Below are positions 34,776-43,582 of a DNA stretch of 64,000 nucleotides, piece after piece. This DNA comes from an uncultured Paracoccaceae bacterium (GTDB taxonomy: Bacteria; Pseudomonadota; Alphaproteobacteria; Rhodobacterales; Rhodobacteraceae). The number at the start of each line of letters is the position of its first letter. Position 1 is the first letter of the stretch. The stretch covers positions 1 through 64,000 of the forward strand of contig CANLYJ010000010.1 of the NCBI GenBank assembly GCA_947495295.1. The letters run 5' to 3'. The notes under the pieces were generated by a model. That model did no database searches, had not been told where the DNA came from, and saw only the letters and a list, made by a program, of their open reading frames with translations. Position numbers and translations under genes: made by a program.

Positions 34776-36113
34776 GTGCGGCTGCCTGCATATTATGACG
34801 AAAGCTTTCATTTGACCGGTTCTATTCCAAAAGTCCTGATTATCGCCGAAGAGGCGAACCCCGAATGGGTCAGCGTCCCATTGGTGGGTTGGTCACTGGC
34901 CTATGCCCTGCGCGACGTAGCAGATGTGCATATCGTCACCCAGATCCGCAACCGTGATGCGTTCCTGCGTGCGGGGTTGATTGAAGGGGATGATTTCACG
35001 GCAATTGATTCAGAAGCCATCGCCGCCCCGCTACACCGGTTTTCAGCGGCCCTTGGTTTGGGTAGCGGCAAAGGCTGGACCCTTAACACCGCGATTATGT
35101 CGCTGACCTATCCTTATTTTGAACGGCTGGTCTGGAAACGCTTTGGCGCGGATATCAAGGCCGGGCACTATGATCTGGTGCATCGGATCACCCCGCTGAG
35201 CCCGACGACAAATTCAACGATTGCCGCCAAATGTGCCGCCGCTGACGTGCCATTCATGATGGGGCCACTGAATGGTGGGGTGCCATGGCCAAAAGGGTTT
35301 GATACCGAACGTCGCCGCGAACGTGAATGGCTGTCCTATATTCGCGGGGCCTATAAGCTGATACCGGGACGCGGGCGCAGCCTTGCCGCATCCCGTGCCA
35401 TTCTGGTTGGTTCGCGCCATACCGGCAGCGAAATCCCGCAAAAGCATCAGGATAAGCTGGTCTATATGCCCGAAAACGCGATTGATCTGTCGCGGTTCAA
35501 TAAACGCGCGGATCAGGACCTGACCCCGCCTTTGCGCGGCTGTTTCATTGGCCGTCTTGTCCCTTACAAAGGGCCCGACATGTTGCTGGACGCGGCCGCC
35601 CCGCTGTTGCGCGCAGGTAAGCTGACCCTTGATATCATCGGCGATGGGCCGATGCGTAGCGATCTGGAGGCCATGGTGGCGCAGGGTGATCTGGCTGGGG
35701 TCACATTCCATGGCAACCTGCCGCATGAACAGGTGCAGGATGTGGCGGTGCGGTCCAATCTGCTGACATTTCCGTCGATCCGGGAATTTGGCGGCGGCGT
35801 TGTGCTGGAGGCGATGGCGCTTGGGGTGGTGCCGCTGATTGTGGATTATGCGGGCCCGGGTGAGCTGGTCACATCCGATACCGGCTATAAAATCCCAATC
35901 GGGTCGCGGGATGCCATCATCGCTGGGTTCGCGGATAAGCTGGCAGAGATCGCCGCCGCACCCGAAGATTTGCCGGATATGGGCGCCCGCGCCCATGCCC
36001 GCGTGCATGAGTTGTTCACCTGGCCTGTCAAAGCCCGTCAGGTGCGCGAAGTGTATGATGCCGTGCTGCGTGGGGAACCCGGCGCACAGTCATCACTGCA
36101 ATGGTTTTCTTAA
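34776..36113 (+). CDS. GT4-family glycosyltransferase
   Basis: A 445-residue protein; the start is uncertain (GTG 34776, or a TTG at 34809 just before IPKVLIIAEEANPEWVSVP). N-terminal GT-B domain with a long acceptor part (MMGPLNGGVPWPKGF resembles the GPxGGG loop of GT4 enzymes that act on lipid-linked sugars). The donor domain has CFIGRLVPYKGPDMLLDAA, LDIIGDGPMRSDLEAMV, HGNLPHEQV and FPSIREFGGGVVLEAMALG, where the E-F-G-G-G-V-V-L-E motif holds the catalytic EX7E acids. It is divergent from xrtD and followed 13 bp later by a GT2 gene. Confidence 0.87.
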   Translation: MRLPAYYDESFHLTGSIPKVLIIAEEANPEWVSVPLVGWSLAYALRDVADVHIVTQIRNRDAFLRAGLIEGDDFTAIDSEAIAAPLHRFSAALGLGSGKGWTLNTAIMSLTYPYFERLVWKRFGADIKAGHYDLVHRITPLSPTTNSTIAAKCAAADVPFMMGPLNGGVPWPKGFDTERRREREWLSYIRGAYKLIPGRGRSLAASRAILVGSRHTGSEIPQKHQDKLVYMPENAIDLSRFNKRADQDLTPPLRGCFIGRLVPYKGPDMLLDAAAPLLRAGKLTLDIIGDGPMRSDLEAMVAQGDLAGVTFHGNLPHEQVQDVAVRSNLLTFPSIREFGGGVVLEAMALGVVPLIVDYAGPGELVTSDTGYKIPIGSRDAIIAGFADKLAEIAAAPEDLPDMGARAHARVHELFTWPVKARQVREVYDAVLRGEPGAQSSLQWFS

Positions 36114-36126
36114 AGGGGTCCTTGTT

Positions 36127-37038
36127 ATGGATAGATCCGGTTATGTGCTGATTTCGCCTTGCCGTAATGAGGCTGATTACATGCGCCGCACATTGGACAG
36201 TGTGGTGGCCCAGACAGTGACACCTGCCCTTTGGTTGATTGTCGATGACGGGTCCACCGATGCCACCCCCGAAATCCTGCGTGACTACGCTGACAAACAT
36301 GACTGGATCAAGGTTGTGACCAAGCCCGACCGGGGTCACCGGGCGGTGGGGCCGGGGGTGATTGATGCGTTCTATTTCGGTGTGGAACAGATTGATCTGG
36401 CCGCTTACGCCTATTCCTGCAAGCTTGACCTCGATCTGGAATTGCCACCGCGTTATTTCGAAATTCTGATCAGCCGGATGGAAGATGACCCAAGGCTGGG
36501 GACCTGTTCGGGCAAACCTTACATCATGCGCAATGGAACCTTGGTGTCTGAACGTCGGGGGGATGAGATGTCTGTCGGCATGACCAAGTTCTACCGCCGG
36601 GAATGTTTCGACGATATTGGTGGTTACGTCCGCGAGGTCATGTGGGACGCGATTGATTGTCACAAGGCGCGCCAAAAGGGATGGATCGCGCGCAGTTGGG
36701 ATGAACCCGACCTGCGGTTTGAACATTTGCGGCCCATGGGGTCCAGCCAATCCGGCATCTATACCGGGCGCAGACGGCACGGGTTTGGCCAGTATTTCAT
36801 GGGCTCTGATCCGCTGTTCTTTCTGGCAACCAGCGTGTTCCGGATGGCAGAGCCGCCTTATATTCTGGGTGGCCTTGCGGCGATCCAGGGGTATCTGGGG
36901 GCCTGGCTGCGGCGGGACAGGCAATTGGATGATCCCGAACTGATCCGTTTCATCCGCGCCTATCAGCGCCGGGCCTTGCGCAAGGGCAAGGCTGTGGCCA
37001 TCGCAGAACAGGAAGCCGCCCAAGCCAGTCATCGATAA
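36127..37038 (+). CDS. GT2-family glycosyltransferase
   Basis: A 303-residue enzyme starting at ATG 36127 with AAAGGGG upstream; the longer frame from 35839 overlaps the preceding gene and is spurious. GT-A features are YVLISPCRNEADYMRRTL, LIVDDGSTDATPEIL, and the metal-binding acids in CKLDLDLELPP. GGYVREVMWDAIDCHKARQKG is the acceptor/base region. The pattern is typical of roseobacter and rhizobial EPS GT2 enzymes with a single soluble domain. Probably cotranscribed with the GT4 upstream. Confidence 0.87.
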   Translation: MDRSGYVLISPCRNEADYMRRTLDSVVAQTVTPALWLIVDDGSTDATPEILRDYADKHDWIKVVTKPDRGHRAVGPGVIDAFYFGVEQIDLAAYAYSCKLDLDLELPPRYFEILISRMEDDPRLGTCSGKPYIMRNGTLVSERRGDEMSVGMTKFYRRECFDDIGGYVREVMWDAIDCHKARQKGWIARSWDEPDLRFEHLRPMGSSQSGIYTGRRRHGFGQYFMGSDPLFFLATSVFRMAEPPYILGGLAAIQGYLGAWLRRDRQLDDPELIRFIRAYQRRALRKGKAVAIAEQEAAQASHR

Positions 37039-37134
37039 CGGTCACTTATAACATTGACAGAAGGTTAACAGCGCCTGACACTGGCCCGCATATTTAAGAA
37101 TGTTTTGCTTGTTAGTGTCAGGAAGGACCGCGGT

Positions 37135-38685
37135 ATGTTGCGGGCACCGATTTTCGATTTTTTCACCGCCATTTGGGTTACGTTACTGGGTAGCCTGTTA
37201 TCCTGGGTCATTCTACGCCCCCTGATCGGGTTTGATGACGCCAATATCACCATGAATTTCGCCGAGAACCTCGCCCGGGGTGAAGGCTATATCTATTATA
37301 TCGGGGGTGAACGGGTCGAAGGGTCGTCTTCGGCGCTTTGGACCCTGATCAACACGATCCTCTATCTGTTTTTTGATACGATAGAATGGCTGTTGGTGGG
37401 TTTGGGGCTGCTGATCAGCCTTTGCACCATCTATCTGTCGATCCGGATGGCCCGCCTGATCCTGCAGATGAGCGGTGACCCGGATGGATCACTGGCCTGG
37501 CTGGTCGGGCCTGCCTTTCTGCTCTTCCCGGGTTATTTCAGCTATGTCGTCTGGAGCCTGATGGATATCGGGTTTTACATCCTGATCGTGATGGCAATGC
37601 TTTTTGCGCTGATGCGCCTGCTGCGGGATGAGGGTGTCAGAACCAACAGCTTTATCTTTATCTGCGGGGCGGTCTTGCTGGGGGCGGCCCGGCCCGAAGG
37701 GATCGCCGTGGCCTTTGGCCTGTGCCTGCTGCTGTGGATCAGCGGTCATATCAAGGATCAGCGGGGCCAGAAAAGAACCGCGCTCATTGGCCTGATCGGG
37801 GCGGTGGCGGTTGTCGGGCTTCTGACGTTGTTGCGCCTGTGGTATTTCGGTCAGCCCTTGCCCAATACCTATTATGCCAAGGTGTCCACCAGTTATCTGG
37901 CGCAGCTGCTGGCAGGGATCAAATACACGATCCGTTATAGCTATGAATTTGCAAACCTCGCCTTGCTGTCGCTTTCGCTGATCGCAATTACGGTGCTGCG
38001 CCGCACCCTTGATATCCTGATCATGTGGTGGGTGATGCTGGCCTGTATCGCAGGTACGGTCGCGATCTATGCCGCCCTTGGCGGGGATCATTTCGGGTCG
38101 TTCCGGTTCTATCAGGTGCTGACCCCGCTCTTGTTGCCATGGGCGGTGGCGGTGGTTGTGACACTGTTCCGATTGTTGCCCGATCCGATGACGGGCTGGC
38201 ACCGGCTTGTCGCCACAGCCGCGTTCCTGTTGTTGCTGTTTTCCGGCTGGGCGCAGTTTGAACGATCCAGAGGCGGGCTGGATGCGGAGTTCCGCATTGC
38301 CGAAGACGGGCGGCGCATGGGCACTATTCTGAATGATTTTGACCCGCCCATTTCCATCGGGATCATTGCCGCAGGCGGGATTTCGATGACCTATGAAGGG
38401 GAGATCTTTGACCTGCTTGGGTTGAACTGGGTGGATATGGCGCAAAGCAACCGCAGTGCAGTCCGTGTCAAGAATAATAGCGGGTTCAGCCAAGAGGTGT
38501 TTTTCGCCTTTCCCCCCGATCTGATCCTGCCAGAGGTCAGGGATTGCGCGCTGCCCCCCACCAGTTTTGAATGGGTGATGGATGAGGTGATCTCATCCGA
38601 CCGGTTCCAGCAGATTTACCGCTATGATTGTTACAAGGGGCTGGCGTTCTATATCAAAAAGGAGCTGCGCGTGCCGGAGGCTTAG
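37135..38685 (+). CDS. Polytopic GT-C-type membrane glycosyltransferase (AftB-like layout)
   Basis: A 516-residue protein from ATG 37135, which AGGAAGGA precedes at good spacing. About 10-12 transmembrane helices are followed by a C-terminal soluble domain. The first periplasmic loop reads FDDANITMNFAENLARGEGY and then GGERVEGSSSALW, the D-D-A-x-I...A-x-N-L-x-x-G-x-G...G-E-x-V-E-G signature of a GT-C family to which mycobacterial arabinofuranosyltransferase AftB is related. Such enzymes take a sugar from a polyprenyl phosphate on the periplasmic side. Together with the DprE1/DprE2 cassette this makes it the best candidate for the pentofuranosyl transfer (inference). Its TAG overlaps the stop of the convergent next gene. 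Confidence 0.72.
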   Translation: MLRAPIFDFFTAIWVTLLGSLLSWVILRPLIGFDDANITMNFAENLARGEGYIYYIGGERVEGSSSALWTLINTILYLFFDTIEWLLVGLGLLISLCTIYLSIRMARLILQMSGDPDGSLAWLVGPAFLLFPGYFSYVVWSLMDIGFYILIVMAMLFALMRLLRDEGVRTNSFIFICGAVLLGAARPEGIAVAFGLCLLLWISGHIKDQRGQKRTALIGLIGAVAVVGLLTLLRLWYFGQPLPNTYYAKVSTSYLAQLLAGIKYTIRYSYEFANLALLSLSLIAITVLRRTLDILIMWWVMLACIAGTVAIYAALGGDHFGSFRFYQVLTPLLLPWAVAVVVTLFRLLPDPMTGWHRLVATAAFLLLLFSGWAQFERSRGGLDAEFRIAEDGRRMGTILNDFDPPISIGIIAAGGISMTYEGEIFDLLGLNWVDMAQSNRSAVRVKNNSGFSQEVFFAFPPDLILPEVRDCALPPTSFEWVMDEVISSDRFQQIYRYDCYKGLAFYIKKELRVPEA

Positions 38686-40937
38686 GGCTTTTCCCAGGCA
38701 CCGCGCGACGGGTATTGCGGCCGGACCACCCCTTCAAAATCATCATAGGCGACAAAGCCGGTGACGGCAGCGCCCAGGGCTTCTGACCCATCCAGCGGGG
38801 CATAGGAGGCCGCAGCCTGTGCCGGTGTGGCATAAGCGGTCTGCAAGGGGGTTTTGCTGTCTTTATATCCCGGCTCTCTGGGGGTGAAGAGAACACGGGT
38901 GTCCAAAGGTCCATCAGTGGTGAGTGGTGACGGGATATTGGGCATATGGATCAGGTTATTGGCCGCCACCGCATCCGTGAACCCGGCAAGTTCGACCGCC
39001 AGGGCGGGCACGCGACTAAGATTGACAATCGTATTGCTATAGATGCGCAGCGGCCCGTCGCGGTTTTGCGCATTTTCGCCTGACCTTGTGGCATATCTCG
39101 CCCGGATGACCGCCCGGATATCATAGCCGGGATACATCGGGGTATCAGGCACGGTGACGATATTGTTGCGGATCGTGATCCCGCTTTTGCCGGTGGCCAG
39201 AACATAGCGTGTGGCATGGCTGGCCAGCAGATAGGATTTTTCGACCAGCGCGTTGATCGTCTTGTTCACAAACTGTCGTTCAGCGCCGAAGGTGATGACA
39301 TTGTTGCCCCCTTCAAAGACGCAGGCCTGCACGCTCAGCCTGCCACCACCGACCCCGTCCGTGTCAAAGCGCAGATTGGGCTGTTGCCCCCAGATGCCGT
39401 TACTTTCAAACCAGTCATTGCGCGAATACATCTCGGTGGCATGGATCAACACGCGCCCCGGTGCGGCAGCGCGATAGCCGCCATGGTTATTATGGCGGCG
39501 GGGTTTCTTGCGCGGCCCGCCTGCATTGGCTAGCGGGTCCTGATAGATCGCTGATCCGGTGATCGCGGTTTCGCGCGGCTTGCCATCCAGAAACCCGTAA
39601 CTGCCCCAGGCGGTGATCACCGTGTCATTGATGAATGTGCTGCGCAGCCCATTATTGACCCCGCCGCCATTATAAATGCATTCATCCCCGAAATTGCGCA
39701 CCACACATTGATCCAGCAGGAATTGCTGCGGCGGGTTGGCAAACATCGCAAAGCCGGTAAAGGGCGTGCCGGTTTCCGTGCGCGGATCCCAGCCCCCGAC
39801 ACAATCAATCCCCTGCCAGATGAAATCCTTGTCATTGCCATTGCCGCTGGTCTGCATGTCATTCCAGAACAAGGACCCGGTAAAGTCGATCCGGGGGCGC
39901 TCTCCCGCCTCATCAGCGGCCAGAATATGCATCGATGGCTGTGGCCGGTTGGCATTGCCGCCAAAGCCAAACCCGGGTGAGGTAAAGCTCTGCCCCCGCC
40001 GCAGGATGATCCGTATCGGGATCTGGTCATTGCGGCGCTGGTGTACCGCGCGCAAGGCGTCATTGGGCGATGTCACCACCGCCGCCTTGGGATAGGCGGC
40101 AAGGCCACGTCCGGTCTGATCCACCACGATGGTCTGATTGTCCCGTACAAAAATCTGGTTGGGATCCTTGATTTCAATGTCCAGCGTGGCAATGGCCGCC
40201 TTGCCGGTGGCCGGTTCAACGATGGTGCAGGTCACCCGGTAGGGGCCGGGCTTGCGATAGATATGCGCGCCCATCGGGCCAAAGCCGGTACCCGCATCCT
40301 TATGGATCACCTGACTGGGTGCGCTGTAGGTATAGCTGTCGCCATAATCCCAATAGTAATAAAGGTTGTGGAACTGCGGGTCATAGATTTTGCCACGCTG
40401 TGGCCCGGGCGTGTCGAACCCATCCAGTTCGAGTTCAAAAAACAACCCCTCCGGGGCAATCTGCAGCCTTGACCTGCGGGTGATGGTGATCTTTGCTGTG
40501 ATACCCGGCGTTGGCACAACGGGCGCGACGACACGCAGAACCGGGCTGGCATAAAGCGCGGTTGGCGCGCCGCTGCCATCCAGATGCGCCAGATGCAGGT
40601 AATAATCCCCATCCATCAGATCATCCATGACAAGGGGCGGTTGCGGCCCGCTGGCCGTGATGGGGGCCATACCGGCAGCAAGTGCTGCCATGCCGGTTTC
40701 ATCCAGGCCGGCCAGCAGATACCCCATGGCGGGCGGCGTGGCGCTGTTTGTCAGGACAAAATGAACGCGGCCCTGTGCTGCATCATAGGTAAGGCTGATC
40801 CTGTCGTCATTGATGGTGGTTGAAAACCGCGAAAGCGCAGGGTCTTGTGCGCCAACTGCATTCCCAAGGCGCATGACACGATCGTTTCCCGCCTCAGATA
40901 ACAGTGTCACGGTCACGCACTCTTCTTTTTTGGGCAC
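38682..40937 (-). CDS. PKD-like and right-handed beta-helix protein
   Basis: A 751-residue protein; the start codon (GTG 40937) is uncertain and another GTG lies just downstream. Residues about 10-150 are beta-rich and resemble fibronectin/Ig-type folds. Residues about 160-270 hold a PKD-like segment (YYYWDYGDSYTYSA, then HIYRKPGPYRVTCTIVE). Residues about 290-700 show repeated short strands with Asn and Gly turns (IWQGIDCVGGWD, LLDQCVVRNFGDECIYNGGG, TIRNNIVTVPD), the pattern of a right-handed beta-helix as in pectate lyases and alginate epimerases. No signal peptide is visible. It is a second polysaccharide-active candidate alongside the one at 929-4516. Its stop overlaps that of the convergent GT-C gene. 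Confidence 0.72.
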   Translation of the reverse strand: MPKKEECVTVTLLSEAGNDRVMRLGNAVGAQDPALSRFSTTINDDRISLTYDAAQGRVHFVLTNSATPPAMGYLLAGLDETGMAALAAGMAPITASGPQPPLVMDDLMDGDYYLHLAHLDGSGAPTALYASPVLRVVAPVVPTPGITAKITITRRSRLQIAPEGLFFELELDGFDTPGPQRGKIYDPQFHNLYYYWDYGDSYTYSAPSQVIHKDAGTGFGPMGAHIYRKPGPYRVTCTIVEPATGKAAIATLDIEIKDPNQIFVRDNQTIVVDQTGRGLAAYPKAAVVTSPNDALRAVHQRRNDQIPIRIILRRGQSFTSPGFGFGGNANRPQPSMHILAADEAGERPRIDFTGSLFWNDMQTSGNGNDKDFIWQGIDCVGGWDPRTETGTPFTGFAMFANPPQQFLLDQCVVRNFGDECIYNGGGVNNGLRSTFINDTVITAWGSYGFLDGKPRETAITGSAIYQDPLANAGGPRKKPRRHNNHGGYRAAAPGRVLIHATEMYSRNDWFESNGIWGQQPNLRFDTDGVGGGRLSVQACVFEGGNNVITFGAERQFVNKTINALVEKSYLLASHATRYVLATGKSGITIRNNIVTVPDTPMYPGYDIRAVIRARYATRSGENAQNRDGPLRIYSNTIVNLSRVPALAVELAGFTDAVAANNLIHMPNIPSPLTTDGPLDTRVLFTPREPGYKDSKTPLQTAYATPAQAAASYAPLDGSEALGAAVTGFVAYDDFEGVVRPQYPSRGAWEKP

Positions 40938-41128
40938 CGATTTTCCCGGGCATGCGGCAGGGGGTCATCAGGCATATATCCCCTTTGGATATCATTGGCA
41001 TCGCAGGCAGACAATCATTGGCCCCGCATGGGGTACGCACTAGGATAGATGCAAACAACAAGGGTGTTTATAACGCCATTATCGCCGCATCCATGTGTTG
41101 CGCAACAAGACGGAGACCACGCAGCCAA

Positions 41129-42550
41129 ATGTTTGCATCGGTTGTGCTTTATACATGGCCCGTTGTGGCGTTGACCTTCTTCAAGCGGCATACGCCGGCG
41201 ATTGCGCTGATCCTGACGGTAATTGTGGGTTATCTGGTGCTGCCGGAAATCCCCGGGCTCGACCTTCCTATGTTGCCGCCGTTGGACAAGACATCGATCC
41301 CCGTGCTGATCTGTGCGGCCAGTCTGGTTTTGTTTCGGGCCAAATCCGGGGCGGCGGTGCAACCGGGCTGGTTGCCAAAGCACTGGATCGCCAGATTGCT
41401 TATTCTGATGCTTTTCGCAGGCAGCATCCTGACAGCGGCAACCAATACCGATGCTTTGATTTATGGTCCCACCTTCCTGCAGGCATTGCGCATCAGGGAT
41501 GGGTTTTCCTTTGTCCTGATCACGTTCACAACGATCCTAACATTGCTTTTGGGGCGCAAATTGCTGGCCTCATCACAACAGCATAGCCAGCTTTTGACAG
41601 TGTTTGCCATTGCGGGCGGGCTTTATGCCTTTCTGGCACTTTACGAAATCCGGATGTCACCGCAGCTGAATGTGATGGTCTATAATTTCTTTCCGCATGA
41701 ATGGCAGCAGCATGTGCGGGCAGGGGGGTTTCGGCCGATTGTGTTTCTGCATCACGGGCTGTGGCTGGCGATCTTTTTCTGCATGGCCATGCTGGCCGCA
41801 TTCGGGGCCTGGCGGTTGCCGGATCGCAAGAAACCGGCCTTGTATCTTTTTGCGGGGATCTGGATTCTGCTGACACTGGCCTTGTCGAACTCATTGGGCG
41901 GGTTTGTGATTGCGGTGCTGCTGTTACCCACTGTCGTGTTTTTGAAACAACGCACCCAGCTTTTATGTGCGGCCTTGGTGGCCGGTCTGGTGCTGACCTA
42001 TCCGGCCTTGCGCGGTGCGGGCACGATCCCGGTGGAAAGTATCTATGAAACTGTGCTCCAGATTGATGAAAACCGGGCAGCATCGTTGAATTTCCGCCTG
42101 ACAAACGAGGATCTTATCCTTGATAAGGCATCAGAGCGCCCTTTGTTCGGATGGGGCAGTTTCGGGCGGAATTTCGTGTTCGATGATGAAACAGGCGAGC
42201 CGCTGACCGTGCCGGATGGCTATTGGATTCTGGTCATCAGCCGGGGTGGCTGGGTGCAGTATATTGCCGAATTCGGCCTGCTTTGTGCGCCCATCCTGTT
42301 GTGTTTCATACATGCGCGTCGCTACCGGTTGGATATGCCCACATCCATTCTGGCCCTTGTTCTGGCGGCAAATCTGATTGATCTGCTGCCCAATGCGACG
42401 GCGACACCCTTAACCTGGCTGATTGCAGGCGCGCTTTGGGGGCGTCTGGAATTGAGGCAGGAGGTGGCACAGGATGCAGATACAGATCAGGTCAGTGCCA
42501 AGCCGGGGCGCGGGCAGCTGCCACATACCCGTTTTCCACATAGCGTATGA
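41129..42550 (+). CDS. O-antigen polymerase/ligase-like membrane protein (Wzy candidate)
   Basis: A 473-residue protein with about 10-12 transmembrane helices, started at ATG 41129 (GGAGA upstream, hydrophobic N terminus begins at once); the open frame from 40904 overlaps the divergent gene and has no membrane character. The large periplasmic loop includes RPIVFLHHGLWLAIFFCMAM, SLNFRLTNEDLILDKASERPLFGWG and GYWILVISRGGW, with the spaced Arg and the W/G-x-G motif of Wzy_C/O-antigen ligase proteins. Polymerisation of EPS repeat units is the likeliest role because a Wzx-like flippase (48483) and Wzz-like protein (51824) are also present; a ligase role cannot be excluded. Confidence 0.72.
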   Translation: MFASVVLYTWPVVALTFFKRHTPAIALILTVIVGYLVLPEIPGLDLPMLPPLDKTSIPVLICAASLVLFRAKSGAAVQPGWLPKHWIARLLILMLFAGSILTAATNTDALIYGPTFLQALRIRDGFSFVLITFTTILTLLLGRKLLASSQQHSQLLTVFAIAGGLYAFLALYEIRMSPQLNVMVYNFFPHEWQQHVRAGGFRPIVFLHHGLWLAIFFCMAMLAAFGAWRLPDRKKPALYLFAGIWILLTLALSNSLGGFVIAVLLLPTVVFLKQRTQLLCAALVAGLVLTYPALRGAGTIPVESIYETVLQIDENRAASLNFRLTNEDLILDKASERPLFGWGSFGRNFVFDDETGEPLTVPDGYWILVISRGGWVQYIAEFGLLCAPILLCFIHARRYRLDMPTSILALVLAANLIDLLPNATATPLTWLIAGALWGRLELRQEVAQDADTDQVSAKPGRGQLPHTRFPHSV

Positions 42551-42580
42551 TTTAACACCCCCGAAGGGACCGATATCACG

Positions 42581-43543
42581 ATGACATCAGAACAAATCGG
42601 GGTCGTTATCATCGGCCGGAACGAAGGTGAGCGCCTTGTGCGCTGTCTGGCATCAGTCTGCGCGCAGGCATCCCATGTCGTTTATGTGGATAGCGGCTCA
42701 ACAGATGGCAGTCAGGATGCGGCAAGGCAGGCGGGGGCGGATCTGGTTGATCTTGATCTGACACAGCCCTTCACGGCGGCACGGGCACGCAATGCGGGTC
42801 TGGCCCATTTGTGCGCAAACTACCCCGGCCTGCACTATGTTCAGTTCATCGATGGCGATTGCGAATTGCAGCCCGGCTGGATTGCCACGGCGCATGAATT
42901 TCTGCACACACGGCCAGAGGCGGCAGTGGCCTGTGGACGCAGGCGTGAACGCTATCCAGAGGCGTCCGTTTATAATTACCTGGCCGATCTGGAATGGGAC
43001 ACGCCCGTGGGCCAGGCCAATGATTGTGGGGGTGATGCGTTGATGCGCATCGCGGCTTTAACCCAGGTGAATGGCTATAACCCCGATCTGATCGCCGGCG
43101 AAGAACCGGAAATGTGTGTGCGCCTGCGTGCAGCAGGCTGGACCATCTGGCGGCTGGATGCGGAAATGACCTGGCATGACGCGGCCATCACCCGGTTGGG
43201 GCAATGGTGGAAACGCAATAAACGGGCCGGGTTCGCCTATGCCGAAGGGGCGGCCATGCATGGTGGTCCGCCAGAATTTCATCGCAAACGCCAGACCCGG
43301 TCGGCACTGATCTGGGGGCTGGCGATCCCGGGTATTGCGATCCTTGGTACGGTTGTCACAGTATGGAGCCTGTGTTTGCTGCTATTATGGCCATTGCAGG
43401 TCTTGCGACTGTTCCGTTCCAGCGGCGATCTGCGGCAATCATTCTTTCTGGTTTTGGGAAAACTGCCCGAGGCGCAAGGTGCGCTCAGCTATTGGTGGCA
43501 GCGCTGGCGCGGCAAGCGCGCCAGTCTGATTGAATATAAGTAA
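42581..43543 (+). CDS. GT2-family glycosyltransferase with C-terminal membrane segment
   Basis: A 320-residue enzyme. VVIIGRNEGERLVRCL is the N-terminal strand, VVYVDSGSTDGSQDAA the nucleotide-binding block, QFIDGDCELQPGW the DxD site, and IAGEEPEMCVRLRAAGW the ED-x-x-L-like catalytic region. After residue 240 a long hydrophobic stretch (about 250-285) suggests membrane attachment, as in ExoA/succinoglycan-type GT2 enzymes. It lies 30 bp after the polymerase-like gene and is closed by a strong palindromic terminator. Confidence 0.87.
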   Translation: MTSEQIGVVIIGRNEGERLVRCLASVCAQASHVVYVDSGSTDGSQDAARQAGADLVDLDLTQPFTAARARNAGLAHLCANYPGLHYVQFIDGDCELQPGWIATAHEFLHTRPEAAVACGRRRERYPEASVYNYLADLEWDTPVGQANDCGGDALMRIAALTQVNGYNPDLIAGEEPEMCVRLRAAGWTIWRLDAEMTWHDAAITRLGQWWKRNKRAGFAYAEGAAMHGGPPEFHRKRQTRSALIWGLAIPGIAILGTVVTVWSLCLLLLWPLQVLRLFRSSGDLRQSFFLVLGKLPEAQGALSYWWQRWRGKRASLIEYK

Positions 43544-43556
43544 CGGCTGCGGCACC

Positions 43557-43582
43557 GTAAGATGGGTTTAAACCCATCTTAC
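43557..43582. terminator. 26-bp perfect palindromic terminator between convergent genes
   Basis: GTAAGATGGGTTT is followed directly by its exact complement AAACCCATCTTAC. It lies 13 bp after the GT2 stop and includes the stop codon of the convergent sat/cysC gene, so it can end both transcripts. Confidence 0.75.
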
